DNA of 64,000 bases, from NCBI GenBank assembly GCA_046328115.1, contig JAXLXE010000001.1:2294001-2358000 (forward strand), written 5' to 3'. Source of the DNA: JAXLXE01 sp046328115 (lineage in GTDB: Bacteria; Chloroflexota; UBA6077; JACCZL01). The notes under the pieces are model-generated. The model was not told the origin of the DNA. It made no database searches and saw nothing but the letters and a program-made list of their open reading frames with translations. The position numbers and the translations under genes were made by a program. Below, piece by piece: positions 8,360 to 17,645 of the stretch; position 1 is the stretch's first letter; the number at the start of each line of letters is the position of its first letter.

Positions 8360-9769
8360 ATGACGATTGCGCGGATGCAACGACGGACTTTCCTTCTGGG
8401 ACTCAGCGTGTCAGCGAGCGCCGCCCTGTTGAGTGCGTGTACCGGCACGGTGCAGGCCCCAGGCCAGAAGCCCGCTGAGAGCAAGCCGGCGGAGACCAAG
8501 CCGGCCGAGAGTAAGCCGGCCGCCGCTCAGCCGGCGCAGCAGGCGCCTGCCAAGACTGCCGGCGGCCCGAAGGTCGTCACGTTCTGGGGACGGCAGCAGT
8601 TCCTGCCAGAGTCCAACGCATGGCTGACCGACTCCGTCAAGAAGGCCGCCCAGGAGAGCGGTTTCGAGGTCAAGGTTGAGCTTTTCAGCAACGACGACCA
8701 CGTCCAGAAGGAAGTCGTTGCCATGGAGGCCAAGCAAGTCCCTGACGTGACCATGACCACCAGCGCCGCGCTCTGGTACCAGAACGGCTTTGGCATGGAG
8801 GTCCAGGACATCTACGACGAAGTCGGGAAGTCCGGCGGCGGCTGGTTTGACGCGCCAGAGAAGTTCTCGCTGATGAACGGCAAGCGCATCGGTGTGCCGC
8901 TCAACGTGGAGCCGTGGCTGCTGCACCTGCGCAAGGACGTCTTCTCCGCCGCCGGCGTAAATCTGCCCTTCAAGACCTGGGATGAGATGATCGAGGGCTT
9001 CAAGAAGGTCACCAAGGGCGCCATGTATGGCTTCGGCGGTCAGCTTACGAATGCCGACTTCGCGGGGAACCTGCTTTGTGCCGTGATGGCCCACGGCGGC
9101 CGCTGGTTCGACAAGGAGAGCAAGCCCACCATCGACACGCCCAAGGGACTGGCTGGGTTCAAGGCCTACACGGACATGTTCACCACGCACAAGGTGATGC
9201 CCCCTGGCGTGCTCCAGTGGGACGCGGCCGGCAACAACAAGGCCTGGCTCAGTGGTCAGGTGGCCTCGATCTCGAACACCGGCAGCACCGTCCTCTCCAT
9301 GCGGAAGGACGACAAGGACATGCTCAAGAACTCCATGTTCACGCCGTGGCCGGGCGCCCAGGGCAATCCGCCGGTCACCACGGCGGACGGGTTCATGCTG
9401 GTGATCAACAAGAACAGCCCGTACATCGAGGAGTCCAAGCGCATCATCCAGAAGATCCTCTCCAAGGACCGCTACCCGGGCAACCTTGAAGCGGCGGGAT
9501 CCTACTGGTTCTCGGCGCTCAAGAACTACGCGGGCATCGACTTCTTCACCAAGGACGAGTGGAACAAGCAGATCCAGCAGGAAGTGATCCCGTACGCGCT
9601 CGCGCCATTCGCCGATGGTGGGCGCAACCCCATCTACGACGACATCGGCGTGGCCGCGATTGGCGAGGCGCTGCAGATGGTGGGCGCGAGTGGCAAGTCA
9701 AACGAGGACGCCGTGAAGTACCTGGACCAGAAGGCCAAAGAGGCGGAGACCAAGTTCAAGAAGCCCTGA
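8360..9769 (+). CDS. Extracellular solute-binding protein, family 1 (sugar-type ABC importer)
   Basis: This 469-residue lipoprotein captures the substrate for the permeases encoded next. It has a twin-arginine QRRTFLLG signal (residues 7-14), a lipobox ending at Cys27 (LLSAC), then a low-complexity linker rich in KPAE units (about 35-62) before the binding domain. The ATG at 8360 is chosen over GTG 8351 because GAGAGG lies 8 nt upstream of the ATG and directly abuts the GTG. Length and fold signatures fit family 1 carbohydrate-binding proteins, but the ligand is unknown. A strong hairpin follows in the gap before the permease gene. No ATPase is encoded in this operon. Confidence 0.85.
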   Translation: MTIARMQRRTFLLGLSVSASAALLSACTGTVQAPGQKPAESKPAETKPAESKPAAAQPAQQAPAKTAGGPKVVTFWGRQQFLPESNAWLTDSVKKAAQESGFEVKVELFSNDDHVQKEVVAMEAKQVPDVTMTTSAALWYQNGFGMEVQDIYDEVGKSGGGWFDAPEKFSLMNGKRIGVPLNVEPWLLHLRKDVFSAAGVNLPFKTWDEMIEGFKKVTKGAMYGFGGQLTNADFAGNLLCAVMAHGGRWFDKESKPTIDTPKGLAGFKAYTDMFTTHKVMPPGVLQWDAAGNNKAWLSGQVASISNTGSTVLSMRKDDKDMLKNSMFTPWPGAQGNPPVTTADGFMLVINKNSPYIEESKRIIQKILSKDRYPGNLEAAGSYWFSALKNYAGIDFFTKDEWNKQIQQEVIPYALAPFADGGRNPIYDDIGVAAIGEALQMVGASGKSNEDAVKYLDQKAKEAETKFKKP

Positions 9770-9783
9770 GCCAACTGAGCCAG

Positions 9784-9814
9784 GGTGGGCGGCGCGCCGC
9801 GCGCGCCGCCCACC
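9784..9814 (+). promoter_or_regulatory. Intercistronic hairpin between binding-protein and permease genes
   Basis: A perfect 14-bp GC-only-type stem (begins GGTGGGCGGC) closes a 3-nt loop, 15 nt after the binding-protein stop and 20 nt before the permease start. There is no U-tract. Such structures can stabilise the upstream mRNA or cause partial termination, so that more binding protein than permease is made. Confidence 0.75.
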
Positions 9815-9834
9815 GCTGAGTCCCGGGAGTCACC

Positions 9835-10761
9835 ATGGCCACACGAACGGTCGCCGTACCCGTCGCGCCAACGAGGCGATTCCGTCTGCCCCGCGACGCC
9901 GCGTTGGGCTACGCGCTGCTAGCACCGGCCCTGTTCCTCCTGATCCTCCTGGTGGGCTACCCGTTTCTGACCGCGGTGGTCATGAGCCTCCAGAAGAAGC
10001 TGATCGGTCAGGCGGTCGCGCCGTGGGTTGGGCTGGACAACTACACCTCGCTGCTCACCGACCCTACCTTCTGGATCGTGGTGCGCAATGTACTGGTATT
10101 CGCTGGCTGCTCCGTAGCCATAAAGCTGGTGCTAGGGACCATGGTGGCCCTGGCTTTGAACGAGTCCATGCCCGCTCGCGGAATCGTCCGCTCCATCATG
10201 ATCCTGCCGTGGGCGCTGCCCACACTGGTGGCCGTGCTGATCTGGATGTGGATGTACAGCGACGTGGCGGGCGTGTTCAACCACGTGCTGATGGGCACCG
10301 GCCTGGTAGAACGCCCGGTGCTGTTTCTGAGCGATCCGGTACTGGCGATGATCTCGGTGATCGTCGTGAACGTCTGGCGGGGTTTTCCGTTCTTCACCAT
10401 CACGCTGCTGGCGGGGTTGCAGACGATCAGCGGCGAGCAATATGACGCGGCAAAGGTAGACGGCGGGGGGATGTACGCGCGGTTCCGCCACGTGACGCTG
10501 CCGGGCCTCGCCCCGGTGATGGCAGTGGTGACGCTCCTGTCCACCATCTTCACGCTCAACGATTTCGCCATCATCTGGCTGCTCACCAAGGGTGGGCCTG
10601 GAAACGCCACGGACGTGCTCTCCACCCTCACCTACAAGGTAGCGATCCGCGGGCTGGAGCTTGGTAAGGGCGTGGCCATCTCCGTGCTCATGCTTCCGTT
10701 GCTGATCTTCCTGATCGTGCTGCTGATGCGCTTCATCAACCGTCGGGAGGAGGGCGCATGA
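9835..10761 (+). CDS. Sugar-type ABC transporter permease (MalF/UgpA-like)
   Basis: This 308-residue integral membrane protein is the first of two permeases for the binding protein at 8360. It shows about six hydrophobic segments and the cytoplasmic EAA loop (QYDAAKVDGGG followed by HVTLPGL), which docks the ATPase. It starts with ATG 65 nt after the binding-protein stop, with GGGAG upstream. Its last codons overlap the start of the next permease gene (ATGA arrangement at 10758-10761), implying translational coupling. The ATPase partner must be encoded elsewhere. Confidence 0.87.
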   Translation: MATRTVAVPVAPTRRFRLPRDAALGYALLAPALFLLILLVGYPFLTAVVMSLQKKLIGQAVAPWVGLDNYTSLLTDPTFWIVVRNVLVFAGCSVAIKLVLGTMVALALNESMPARGIVRSIMILPWALPTLVAVLIWMWMYSDVAGVFNHVLMGTGLVERPVLFLSDPVLAMISVIVVNVWRGFPFFTITLLAGLQTISGEQYDAAKVDGGGMYARFRHVTLPGLAPVMAVVTLLSTIFTLNDFAIIWLLTKGGPGNATDVLSTLTYKVAIRGLELGKGVAISVLMLPLLIFLIVLLMRFINRREEGA

Positions 10762-11663
10762 GCGACGCGGCAACCTCGCTGGACGCCCGAGCGGCGGCCC
10801 GCGCCGCGTCGACCGCGGTGCCGACGAGCCTACGCACCGAGCGGATCATGAAGCGCGTGCTCCAGTGGACGGTACTCGGTACCGCGCTGGTGATCGTGGT
10901 GTTCCCGCTGTACTGGATGCTGCTGACCGCATTCGACCCGCCTACCCTGCGGTACGATGCCCAGATCAGCCTGCTGCCCAAGCGCTTGACGCTGGCAGCG
11001 TTTGCCCAGCTATTCCGTGAGTATCCGTTCCTCCAGTGGATGTGGAACAGCAGCGTCGTCGCGCTCACATCTACGGTGCTGGCCGTGATCGTGGGTACGA
11101 TGGCAGCCTACAGCCTTGCGCGCCTGCGTTACCCGGGCCGCGGCTTCCTGGCCGGCACGTTCTTCTTGGCCTACATCTTTCCGGCCACGCTGCTCGTGGT
11201 CCCGGTCTTCGTCATCCTGAGCGTGCTCGGCCTGACGGATGACTACGGTGGCCTCGTGATGAGCTACCTGATCTTCACGATCCCGTTTTGCACCTGGATG
11301 CTGCGCGCCTACTTGACCAGCATCCCGCGGGAGCTAGAGGAAGCGGCGCTCGTCGACGGATCCACGCGCGTGCAGGCGATGGTGCTCATCATCCTTCCCC
11401 TGGCCGCGCCCGGCGTGGCCGCCGCCACGATCTTCGCCTTCACCCTCTCTTGGAACGAGTACCTCTACGCATTCATCTTGATGAACGACAGCGCCAAGAT
11501 GACGCTATCCCCCGGCATGACCAAACTGGTGTTCGGCGACATCTTTCTGTGGGGGATGATCATGGCCGGCGCCACGTTGATGAGCCTGCCGGTGGTGCTA
11601 CTCTACTTCGTGGCCCAGCGCTTCGTGGTCTCCGGCCTGACCGCCGGCTCCGTCAAGGGCTAG
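10758..11663 (+). CDS. Sugar-type ABC transporter permease (MalG/UgpE-like)
   Basis: This 301-residue permease is the second half of the transmembrane pair. The EAA loop reads LEEAALVDGSTR followed by IILPLAAPG. The C-terminus GLTAGSVKG is the usual ending of MalG/UgpE-type permeases and matches the C-terminus of the fused permease at 51564. The start overlaps the previous gene by 4 nt. A hairpin at 11668-11701 follows the stop, and the next gene is convergent. Confidence 0.87.
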   Translation: MSDAATSLDARAAARAASTAVPTSLRTERIMKRVLQWTVLGTALVIVVFPLYWMLLTAFDPPTLRYDAQISLLPKRLTLAAFAQLFREYPFLQWMWNSSVVALTSTVLAVIVGTMAAYSLARLRYPGRGFLAGTFFLAYIFPATLLVVPVFVILSVLGLTDDYGGLVMSYLIFTIPFCTWMLRAYLTSIPRELEEAALVDGSTRVQAMVLIILPLAAPGVAAATIFAFTLSWNEYLYAFILMNDSAKMTLSPGMTKLVFGDIFLWGMIMAGATLMSLPVVLLYFVAQRFVVSGLTAGSVKG

Positions 11664-11667
11664 ATCT

Positions 11668-11701
11668 CGCGACCCGCTCCCGGTCCGAGGGGCGGGTCGC
11701 G
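11668..11701 (+). terminator. Hairpin after the first sugar-type ABC operon
   Basis: CGCGACCCGC (11668-11677) pairs with GCGGGTCGCG (11692-11701), with extra CCC/GGG pairing inside. It starts 4 nt after the last stop codon. It lacks a U-tract, so it may be a weak or factor-assisted terminator. Confidence 0.6.
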
Positions 11702-11732
11702 GCCGGTACCTCACGACCTACTCACTCCAGCG

Positions 11733-11756
11733 CGAGCGCCGGTCGACGGGCGCTCG
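11733..11756 (-). terminator. Hairpin after the second sugar-type ABC operon
   Basis: CGAGCGCC (11733-11740) pairs with GGCGCTCG (11749-11756) across an 8-nt loop, 15 nt beyond the stop of the minus-strand permease. It faces the hairpin at 11668-11701 between convergent operons. No U-tract is seen. Confidence 0.5.
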
Positions 11757-11770
11757 GACAGCCCGTCGCT

Positions 11771-12655
11771 CTAGCCCTTGAGACCGCTGACTGTGATTCC
11801 CTTCACAAAGAAACGCTGGAAGATGAAGAACACGACGATTAGCGGCATCACCGCCGACACAACCGCCGCCATCACGAGGTTCCACTCTACGAACATCCCC
11901 ATCAGCCCGTAGAGCCCAAGGATGATCGTCCGCACCTCGGCGCGCTGGAGGAAGACCAGCGGGCCCAGGAAGTCGTTCCACGTGTTCTGGAACGCGAAGA
12001 TCGCGACAGCCGCCAGCACCGGTTTGGAGAGCGGGAGCATGATGCGCCACCAGATCCCAAGCTCGCTGGCGCCGTCAATACGAGCCGCGTCCACGAGCTC
12101 GGGCGGGATTGTCAAGAAGAATTGCCGCATCAAGAAGATGAAGAACGGCGTGCCGAAGAACGAGGGCACGATCAACGGCAAGAACGTGTTGATCCAACCC
12201 AGCTTCTGGAACAGGATGAACAACGGCACGAGCCGCACGACAAATGGCATCAACAGCGTCGCCAGCAACACCACGAAGAGCACATCACGCCCGGGGAAGC
12301 GGAACCGCGCGAACCCGTACGCTACCAGCGAGCACGACAGGATCTCGCCGACGATCACCGCCGACGCGATGATCACCGTGTTGCGGACGTACAGCGGGAA
12401 CGGCAGCAGGCGGAACAGCGCCTGCGGGTAGTTGTCCGCCGTGAAGTGGGTGAACCAGAGGTCTGGCGGGTACGTGAAGGCGTGCTCCGCCGGACGGAAC
12501 GAGATCAACACCATCAGGTAGAGCGGCATCAGCATCACCGCGCTCACGGCGCCGAGGGCCAGAAACGTGAGTCCAGTGCTCAGCATCCGGCGCTGCCGCC
12601 CGGAGAGAGCCTGGCGCCCCGTATCCGGCTGAGCCGCGAAGCTAGATGCGCTCAT
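11771..12655 (-). CDS. Sugar-type ABC transporter permease (MalG/UgpE-like)
   Basis: This 294-residue membrane protein has six predicted hydrophobic stretches and an EAA loop (PELVDAARIDGAS followed by RIMLPLSKP). The C-terminus GITVSGLKG is typical of the family. It overlaps the preceding permease gene by 14 nt and is the last gene of the GntR-enolase-transporter group on the minus strand. It probably imports the compound degraded by the two enolase-superfamily enzymes upstream (inference from position). Confidence 0.87.
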   Translation of the reverse strand: MSASSFAAQPDTGRQALSGRQRRMLSTGLTFLALGAVSAVMLMPLYLMVLISFRPAEHAFTYPPDLWFTHFTADNYPQALFRLLPFPLYVRNTVIIASAVIVGEILSCSLVAYGFARFRFPGRDVLFVVLLATLLMPFVVRLVPLFILFQKLGWINTFLPLIVPSFFGTPFFIFLMRQFFLTIPPELVDAARIDGASELGIWWRIMLPLSKPVLAAVAIFAFQNTWNDFLGPLVFLQRAEVRTIILGLYGLMGMFVEWNLVMAAVVSAVMPLIVVFFIFQRFFVKGITVSGLKG

Positions 12656-13586
12656 AGTGCACCCAGCTCTGCGACGAGCGCATCACGACGATCGTCAATG
12701 CCAGAACGATCACAAACAGAATCGCCGAGAGCGCTGAAGCGTACCCCATCTGGAAGAACTGGAACGCCTGGCGGTAGATGTAGAGCACGTAGAACAGCGT
12801 GGCATCGTTCGGCCCGCCGCGCGTGAGGATGAACGCGTACGCGAAGACCTGGAAGCTGTTGATAATGTCGATGATCACGTTGTAGAGGATGACCGGCGTC
12901 ATCAGTGGGATCGTGACGTTCAGCAGTTTTTGCCAGGGCGTGGCGCCGTCGATCTCGGCAGCCTCGTACAGCTGCTCCGGGATCCCGCCCAACCCCGCGA
13001 GAAAGATGATCATGGGTACGCCCACGTGCCAAAGGGACACGAAGACGACCACCGGCTTGACCCAGGTCTCGCTAGTGAGCCAGTTGATCTCCGGCAGCCC
13101 CAGCAGCGCGCCGAAGTAGTTCACGTATCCCGTGCGAGGATCGAGCAAAATGCGCCAGATCACGGACATCGCCACAATCGGGATCATGGACGGCAGGTAG
13201 ATCGCCGTGCGGAATATGCCGATCCCACGCACGGTCCGATTGAGCAGCAACGCCAGCACGAACGCGAGCGAAAGATGCACCGGTACTCGGATCCCCACGT
13301 AGACGATCGTGTTGACCAACGAGGTGGCAAACTGCGGATCGTCCGTGAAGATCCGCTCGTAGTTCCGCGTTCCAACCCAGGTGGGTTCCGAGAGAATCGG
13401 ATACTCCGTGAGCGAGAGATAGAACACGGCCAGCAGTGGGCCGGCCGTGAATGCCAGGAGCCCGAGAATCCAAGGCGAGATGAACGCGTAGCCGTACAGC
13501 GCCTCGCGACGCGCCAAAGACATTCGGCGAGCACCGACGCGCACCGTTGTCGCGGCCGTAGCCCGTTCGTATCCCGCCCTTGCCAT
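12642..13586 (-). CDS. Sugar-type ABC transporter permease (MalF/UgpA-like)
   Basis: This 314-residue permease has an EAA loop reading QLYEAAEIDGATP followed by VTIPLMTP. I prefer the ATG at 13586, which has GGAGGT 7 nt upstream, over the longer ORF from 13607, whose added residues would run into the intercistronic hairpin. It is paired with the permease at 11771 (14-nt overlap) and the binding protein at 13656. No ATPase gene is present in this operon. Confidence 0.87.
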   Translation of the reverse strand: MARAGYERATAATTVRVGARRMSLARREALYGYAFISPWILGLLAFTAGPLLAVFYLSLTEYPILSEPTWVGTRNYERIFTDDPQFATSLVNTIVYVGIRVPVHLSLAFVLALLLNRTVRGIGIFRTAIYLPSMIPIVAMSVIWRILLDPRTGYVNYFGALLGLPEINWLTSETWVKPVVVFVSLWHVGVPMIIFLAGLGGIPEQLYEAAEIDGATPWQKLLNVTIPLMTPVILYNVIIDIINSFQVFAYAFILTRGGPNDATLFYVLYIYRQAFQFFQMGYASALSAILFVIVLALTIVVMRSSQSWVHYERI

Positions 13587-13607
13587 GGTGTTGACCTCCG
13601 CCGGCAC

Positions 13608-13637
13608 GACCCTGCTCCCAACAATGGGAGCAGGGTC
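13608..13637 (-). promoter_or_regulatory. Intercistronic hairpin between binding-protein and permease genes
   Basis: A perfect 12-bp stem (GACCCTGCTCCC, 13608-13619, with its complement at 13626-13637) closes a 6-nt loop. It lies between the stop of the binding-protein gene (13656) and the permease start (13586), the same arrangement as at 9784-9814 and 53572-53604. Confidence 0.75.
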
Positions 13638-13655
13638 AAGGCAGCCAGCGTGGCG

Positions 13656-15176
13656 CTAGCTCTTCTTCCGCTTGGAATTCCAGTCATCCAGAAGCTGCTG
13701 AGCACGCCGCGCGCCGGCGTCCAGGGCCTCTTTCGGCTTCTGGCGCTCGAAGAAGATGGCTTCATTCATATCCATGTACACCTGCTCGAACTGCGGCTGG
13801 ATCGACGTAGTCGGAACCGAGATGTTGTTCTTCAGGTTAGCCGTGACGACCGGCCAGAACGGATTTGACTTCGCTAGCTCGGGATTCTCGTTACACGCGA
13901 TCGTCGGAGACGGTCGATTCTGCTTCTCCACGAAGGTACAGGCATGCTGCGACGTGGTGGTGAACTTGATCCACTCCCACGCGGCCTCTTGATCCTTCCC
14001 GGTCCGGGCGATCGAGAACATCCAGCCTCCGGTGGTCGGCGTCTGCCCCTTTGATGCGGGATTGTCCGCGTTTCGGGGGAAGTCGTACGCCGCGTACTTG
14101 ATGTTGGGCAGCTTCTGGAGCTGGAAGAAGAACCAGGACCCGTTGACACACGTAATATGCTTCTCCGGCGCCCAGTTTTCGGGCTGCAGCACGTTCTTCG
14201 GGTCGCTCGCGATAGCGACGTTCTCGTACTTCCCGCCCTGGGCCTTGACGAACTGCACCAGCCAATCGGCGGCCTGGAGCCCGGCCTCGTCGTTCCAGGT
14301 GATCTTCTTCAGATCATCGTCCCAGTATTTCCCGCCGTTGGCGTAGGTCCAGACCTGGTGGGCGGACATGCCTGTGGATATCTTGGATGGGTCCATTACG
14401 AGCAGGCCGGCCTTCTTTGCTGGCTCTACCAGCGCATCGAGATCCTGCCAGGTCTGGATGGGCTTCTTGGGATCCACACCGATCTTCTCGAGCAGCCCCG
14501 TGTTGACGAACAACATGTGCAGCGCCCCGGCCGTCACGTTTGGCAAGCCGTAGGCCTTCCCCTCCCACGTGCGGCTAGAGAACTCTCCCGGGTAGTACCA
14601 CTCCTTCTGGATCCCATCGCGGGTCATCAGATCATCGATCGGGAGCAACGCGTTCTGCTCAGCAAAAAAGGCCGTGTTGTCCGACTTCACCATCATGACG
14701 TTTGGCGGCGAGCCGCCGGCCAGCGCCGTAACCTGCTTCTCACGCAGCGGTGAGCAGTCGGCCAGATCGTTCTCGATCTTGATACCCGGGTAGATGGCGT
14801 TGAAGTCCTTGATCCAGGCCTCGATCAGCGGGATTCTGGCACCGCCCCAGCAATTGGAGAACTGGATAGAGCCCTTGACATCGGGATATGCGAGGTAGTC
14901 GCGGCCGAGCGCCGCGATCTTGGTGCCCGTGGGGCCGCCTGTCTTGGCGGCCGGCGCGGCTGACGCCGGCTTGGCCTCTGCCGGCTTCGCGGCGGTTGGC
15001 TGCGCGGCCGCTGCTGGGGCAGCCGGCTTGCTTTCCGCTGGCTTTGTCTCCGCGGGCTTGCTTGCCGCGGGTGGTGAGGCCGAGCACGCCGCCGCCAATA
15101 CCACCGACGAGAGCGCCAGTCCAGCCTGCAGCGCCTCGCGCCGCGTCCACCTGGTGGTTCGCTGAGTATCACCCAT
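13656..15176 (-). CDS. Extracellular solute-binding protein, family 1 (sugar-type ABC importer)
   Basis: This 506-residue lipoprotein has a Tat-like TRREALQAG signal (11-19), lipobox Cys31 and an Ala/Pro/Lys linker with KPAETKPAESKPA units (about 38-80) before the ligand-binding domain. The start is ATG 15176, with GGAGG 8 nt upstream; longer starts to 15221 are not supported. It is followed by a 12-bp hairpin and two permeases, and preceded by the enolase genes, so its ligand is probably a sugar or sugar acid acted on by them. Confidence 0.86.
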   Translation of the reverse strand: MGDTQRTTRWTRREALQAGLALSSVVLAAACSASPPAASKPAETKPAESKPAAPAAAAQPTAAKPAEAKPASAAPAAKTGGPTGTKIAALGRDYLAYPDVKGSIQFSNCWGGARIPLIEAWIKDFNAIYPGIKIENDLADCSPLREKQVTALAGGSPPNVMMVKSDNTAFFAEQNALLPIDDLMTRDGIQKEWYYPGEFSSRTWEGKAYGLPNVTAGALHMLFVNTGLLEKIGVDPKKPIQTWQDLDALVEPAKKAGLLVMDPSKISTGMSAHQVWTYANGGKYWDDDLKKITWNDEAGLQAADWLVQFVKAQGGKYENVAIASDPKNVLQPENWAPEKHITCVNGSWFFFQLQKLPNIKYAAYDFPRNADNPASKGQTPTTGGWMFSIARTGKDQEAAWEWIKFTTTSQHACTFVEKQNRPSPTIACNENPELAKSNPFWPVVTANLKNNISVPTTSIQPQFEQVYMDMNEAIFFERQKPKEALDAGARRAQQLLDDWNSKRKKS

Positions 15177-15294
15177 TTGGTCCACCTCCCGGCGCTTCAT
15201 CGCGCCTGTGTTTGACAGCATCCCGATCCAAACTTGGATGCTGATTGGGCGGGCAGCGTTACCACCGAGGAAACGCTGCGCATCGAGCTACGTC

Positions 15295-16449
15295 TCAGTA
15301 GGCGGGCTTCTCCGTGAACCAGTCTGGTCGCTGGGGATCTCCGTACGCATCGACAATCCGCGCGGTCCGGTAGTGCGCCAGCTTGTCCAGATCTAGCTCG
15401 ACCCCCAGGCCGGGTCCGGTTGGGACGGTCATGCCACCATCTACGATCTGGTGGCGCGTGGCGATCACATCATCACTGAGGCCCGCGTAGCCCGAATCGA
15501 TTGCGATGCTCATGTTTGGCGTCGCCGCGGCCAGGTGGAGGTACGCGGCCTGCGAGATTCCTAGCTCCGACCCGCTGTGAAGCCCCACCGGCATCCCGGC
15601 CGCCTCGGCGATGGCCGCGCTCTTGCGAGCGGTCCAGCAGCCGCCAGACTCGTGCGGATCTAGAAGCACCACGTCGGCGGCCTCGGCCCGGATCACGTTC
15701 AGGACGTCCGTCTGCGTGTACGCCCCCTCGTCGATGGCGATCGGCACCCGCGTCACCCGTCGCAACGCCGCGTGGCCCATGAGATCATCGTGCACGAGCG
15801 GCTGTTCCACGAACTCGAGATCATACTGCTCCAGCTTCGCAAGCTGGCGGCGCGCCGTGCCCGGCGTCCAGGCGCCGTTGACGTCACCGCGGACGGCGAC
15901 ATCTGGCCCAACCGCGGCGCGAATCTCCCGAACGATCTCGATGTCCGTTCCAGCATCTAGCCCGATCTTGGCCTTGATCGTGCGGTACCCGTTGTCAACG
16001 GCGGCGGCCGCCTCGTATGCCATCTCGGCGGCGGGCTTGACGTGCAGGTACCGGATGAGCGGTATCGTTGCGCGGTACGCACCGCCCCAGAGCTGGAAGA
16101 GGGGCACACCAGCCCCCTTTCCAATGGCATCCCAGCACGCCATCTCGATCGCGCACAGCGCCGCGACCATGGCCCGCTTGTGATGATAGTAGCCGGCGCC
16201 TTCGACCTTCCGGTAGATGCGCTCGATATCGTGAACGTCCTCGCCGAGCGCGAGCGGGATGATCGTGTGCTCCAGCACCGGCTGAACGAACTCCAGCAAG
16301 CAGATCGACTCGCCGATCCCGACCACGCCAGCATCCGTGAACAGGCGAAGCACGATTCGAGTGATGCCGGGCCGCCGGCCTGAGCCCCACAGATGCGGGC
16401 TGTGGAATGGCACGAAGACCAACGTGGTCTCGACGCGCTCGATTTTCAC
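15295..16449 (-). CDS. Mandelate racemase/muconate lactonizing enzyme family protein (enolase superfamily)
   Basis: This 384-residue enzyme abstracts a proton alpha to a carboxylate, commonly as a sugar-acid dehydratase. Visible catalytic positions are a KAK motif in RTIKAKIGLDAG (Lys base), metal ligands in RGDVNGAW, FVEQPL and IDEGAY, and a late Asp/His pair region (LLDPHESGG, GLHSGSELG). The GTG at 16449 is the start because it overlaps the previous gene's TGA as GTGA, and the conserved VKIERVETT begins there. A longer ORF to 16743 is spurious. It is the second of two tandem enolases that are only distantly similar, so they may act on different compounds. Confidence 0.87.
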   Translation of the reverse strand: MKIERVETTLVFVPFHSPHLWGSGRRPGITRIVLRLFTDAGVVGIGESICLLEFVQPVLEHTIIPLALGEDVHDIERIYRKVEGAGYYHHKRAMVAALCAIEMACWDAIGKGAGVPLFQLWGGAYRATIPLIRYLHVKPAAEMAYEAAAAVDNGYRTIKAKIGLDAGTDIEIVREIRAAVGPDVAVRGDVNGAWTPGTARRQLAKLEQYDLEFVEQPLVHDDLMGHAALRRVTRVPIAIDEGAYTQTDVLNVIRAEAADVVLLDPHESGGCWTARKSAAIAEAAGMPVGLHSGSELGISQAAYLHLAAATPNMSIAIDSGYAGLSDDVIATRHQIVDGGMTVPTGPGLGVELDLDKLAHYRTARIVDAYGDPQRPDWFTEKPAY

Positions 16450-17621
16450 CGGTGGGCTCCCACGCCGGAACCGGCCATCCGGAACCGGTCCACCGCCCCC
16501 CAATCGATCTCCACGCCGAGTCCCGGCCCCATCGGCACCTGCAGGTGCCCGTCCTTGAAAACGATCGGGGTTGAGAGGATCTCGTGGCGTAGCGGATTGA
16601 GCAACTGGTTGTATTCGTAGATCAGGAAATTTGGCATTGCCGCACACCACTGGAGGGTGGCCGCTAAGCCGATCCCGGAGCCGACCCCGTGGGGCGCCAT
16701 CTTCAAGTTCTCGGCGTGCACCAGCGTCGCGATGCGCTGACACTCCGAGATGCCCCCGGCCTTGGTCACGTTCGGCATGAAGATGTCTGCCGCCTCCGCC
16801 CGCAAATGATCGCGAAACGTGTAGGTGCTAGAGCTCTGCTCGCCCGTCGCCACAGGTAGATCCACGGACCGGCGGACGTGAGCCATGCCGGCCAGGTCCT
16901 CGGGGGGCACCGGCTCCTCCAGCCAGTAGCAGTCGTACCGGCTCACAGCCCGCGCCAGGGCGATGGCGCCGCGAGCGTCCAGAGCGGCGTTCACGTCGAG
17001 CAGTAGAGGCACGCCGCTGCCGATCGTCTCGCGTACGGCGGCCACTCGGTCCACGTCCTCAGCGAGCGCACCTCCAACCTTGACCTTGACGGCATTGAAG
17101 CCCTTGGCAATGAACTCGCGGGCGCGATCGCGCGCCGAGTCCGGATCGCAAAGCGTCACCGGACTCGCATAGCACCAGAGCGACTCACGGATGGGGCCGC
17201 CAAGCAGTACCGAGATGGGCTGCTCCAGAATCCGCCCCTTGAGGTCCCACAGGGCAATGTCCACGCCTGCCACGGCCTGGGTGTGGTAGCCCTCCGTGTG
17301 GAAGGCACCAACGGCGAACATCGCCTGCCAGAGCGCCTCGGAGTGCAACGGATCACGGCCCATCAGCACCGGTGCCAGCACGTGCTCGACGATGCTGGCG
17401 CTCACACGCGGGTCACGCAGACCGTACGCCTCGCCAACGCCCACCAACCCCTCATCAGTCTCGATTCGCACCAGGCAGGTGTACTGCCCCGTGCGCGGCG
17501 CCCCGACGTTGGCGAAGTTGGCGCTGGGAAACAGCATGTGGCGCGGCACTTTGTCGATCCCGCCATAGATCTGCTCGAACGTCGCCGCGAGCGGTATGGC
17601 CTCTACTCGACTGATTTTCAT
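16446..17621 (-). CDS. Mandelate racemase/muconate lactonizing enzyme family protein (enolase superfamily)
   Basis: This 391-residue enolase-superfamily enzyme has a KVKVG base motif in FNAVKVKVGG, metal ligands in LLLDVNAALD, YWLEEPVPPED and ATGEQSSS, and a His in APHGVGSGIG. This matches the mandelate-racemase subgroup, which uses a Lys on one face and a His-Asp dyad on the other. The likely reaction is dehydration or epimerisation of an acid sugar; the substrate is not determinable. ATG 17621 is preferred over GTG 17633. It lies 24 nt after the GntR gene and is translationally coupled to the next enolase. Confidence 0.87.
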   Translation of the reverse strand: MKISRVEAIPLAATFEQIYGGIDKVPRHMLFPSANFANVGAPRTGQYTCLVRIETDEGLVGVGEAYGLRDPRVSASIVEHVLAPVLMGRDPLHSEALWQAMFAVGAFHTEGYHTQAVAGVDIALWDLKGRILEQPISVLLGGPIRESLWCYASPVTLCDPDSARDRAREFIAKGFNAVKVKVGGALAEDVDRVAAVRETIGSGVPLLLDVNAALDARGAIALARAVSRYDCYWLEEPVPPEDLAGMAHVRRSVDLPVATGEQSSSTYTFRDHLRAEAADIFMPNVTKAGGISECQRIATLVHAENLKMAPHGVGSGIGLAATLQWCAAMPNFLIYEYNQLLNPLRHEILSTPIVFKDGHLQVPMGPGLGVEIDWGAVDRFRMAGSGVGAHR

Positions 17622-17645
17622 GCGTGACCGCACCTCCCGCAGTCC

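Noticed and set aside
16450..16743. N-terminal extension of the second enolase to 16743
   Set aside because: It lies over the end of the upstream enolase gene in another frame and is not enolase-like; the GTGA overlap start at 16449 fits the family.
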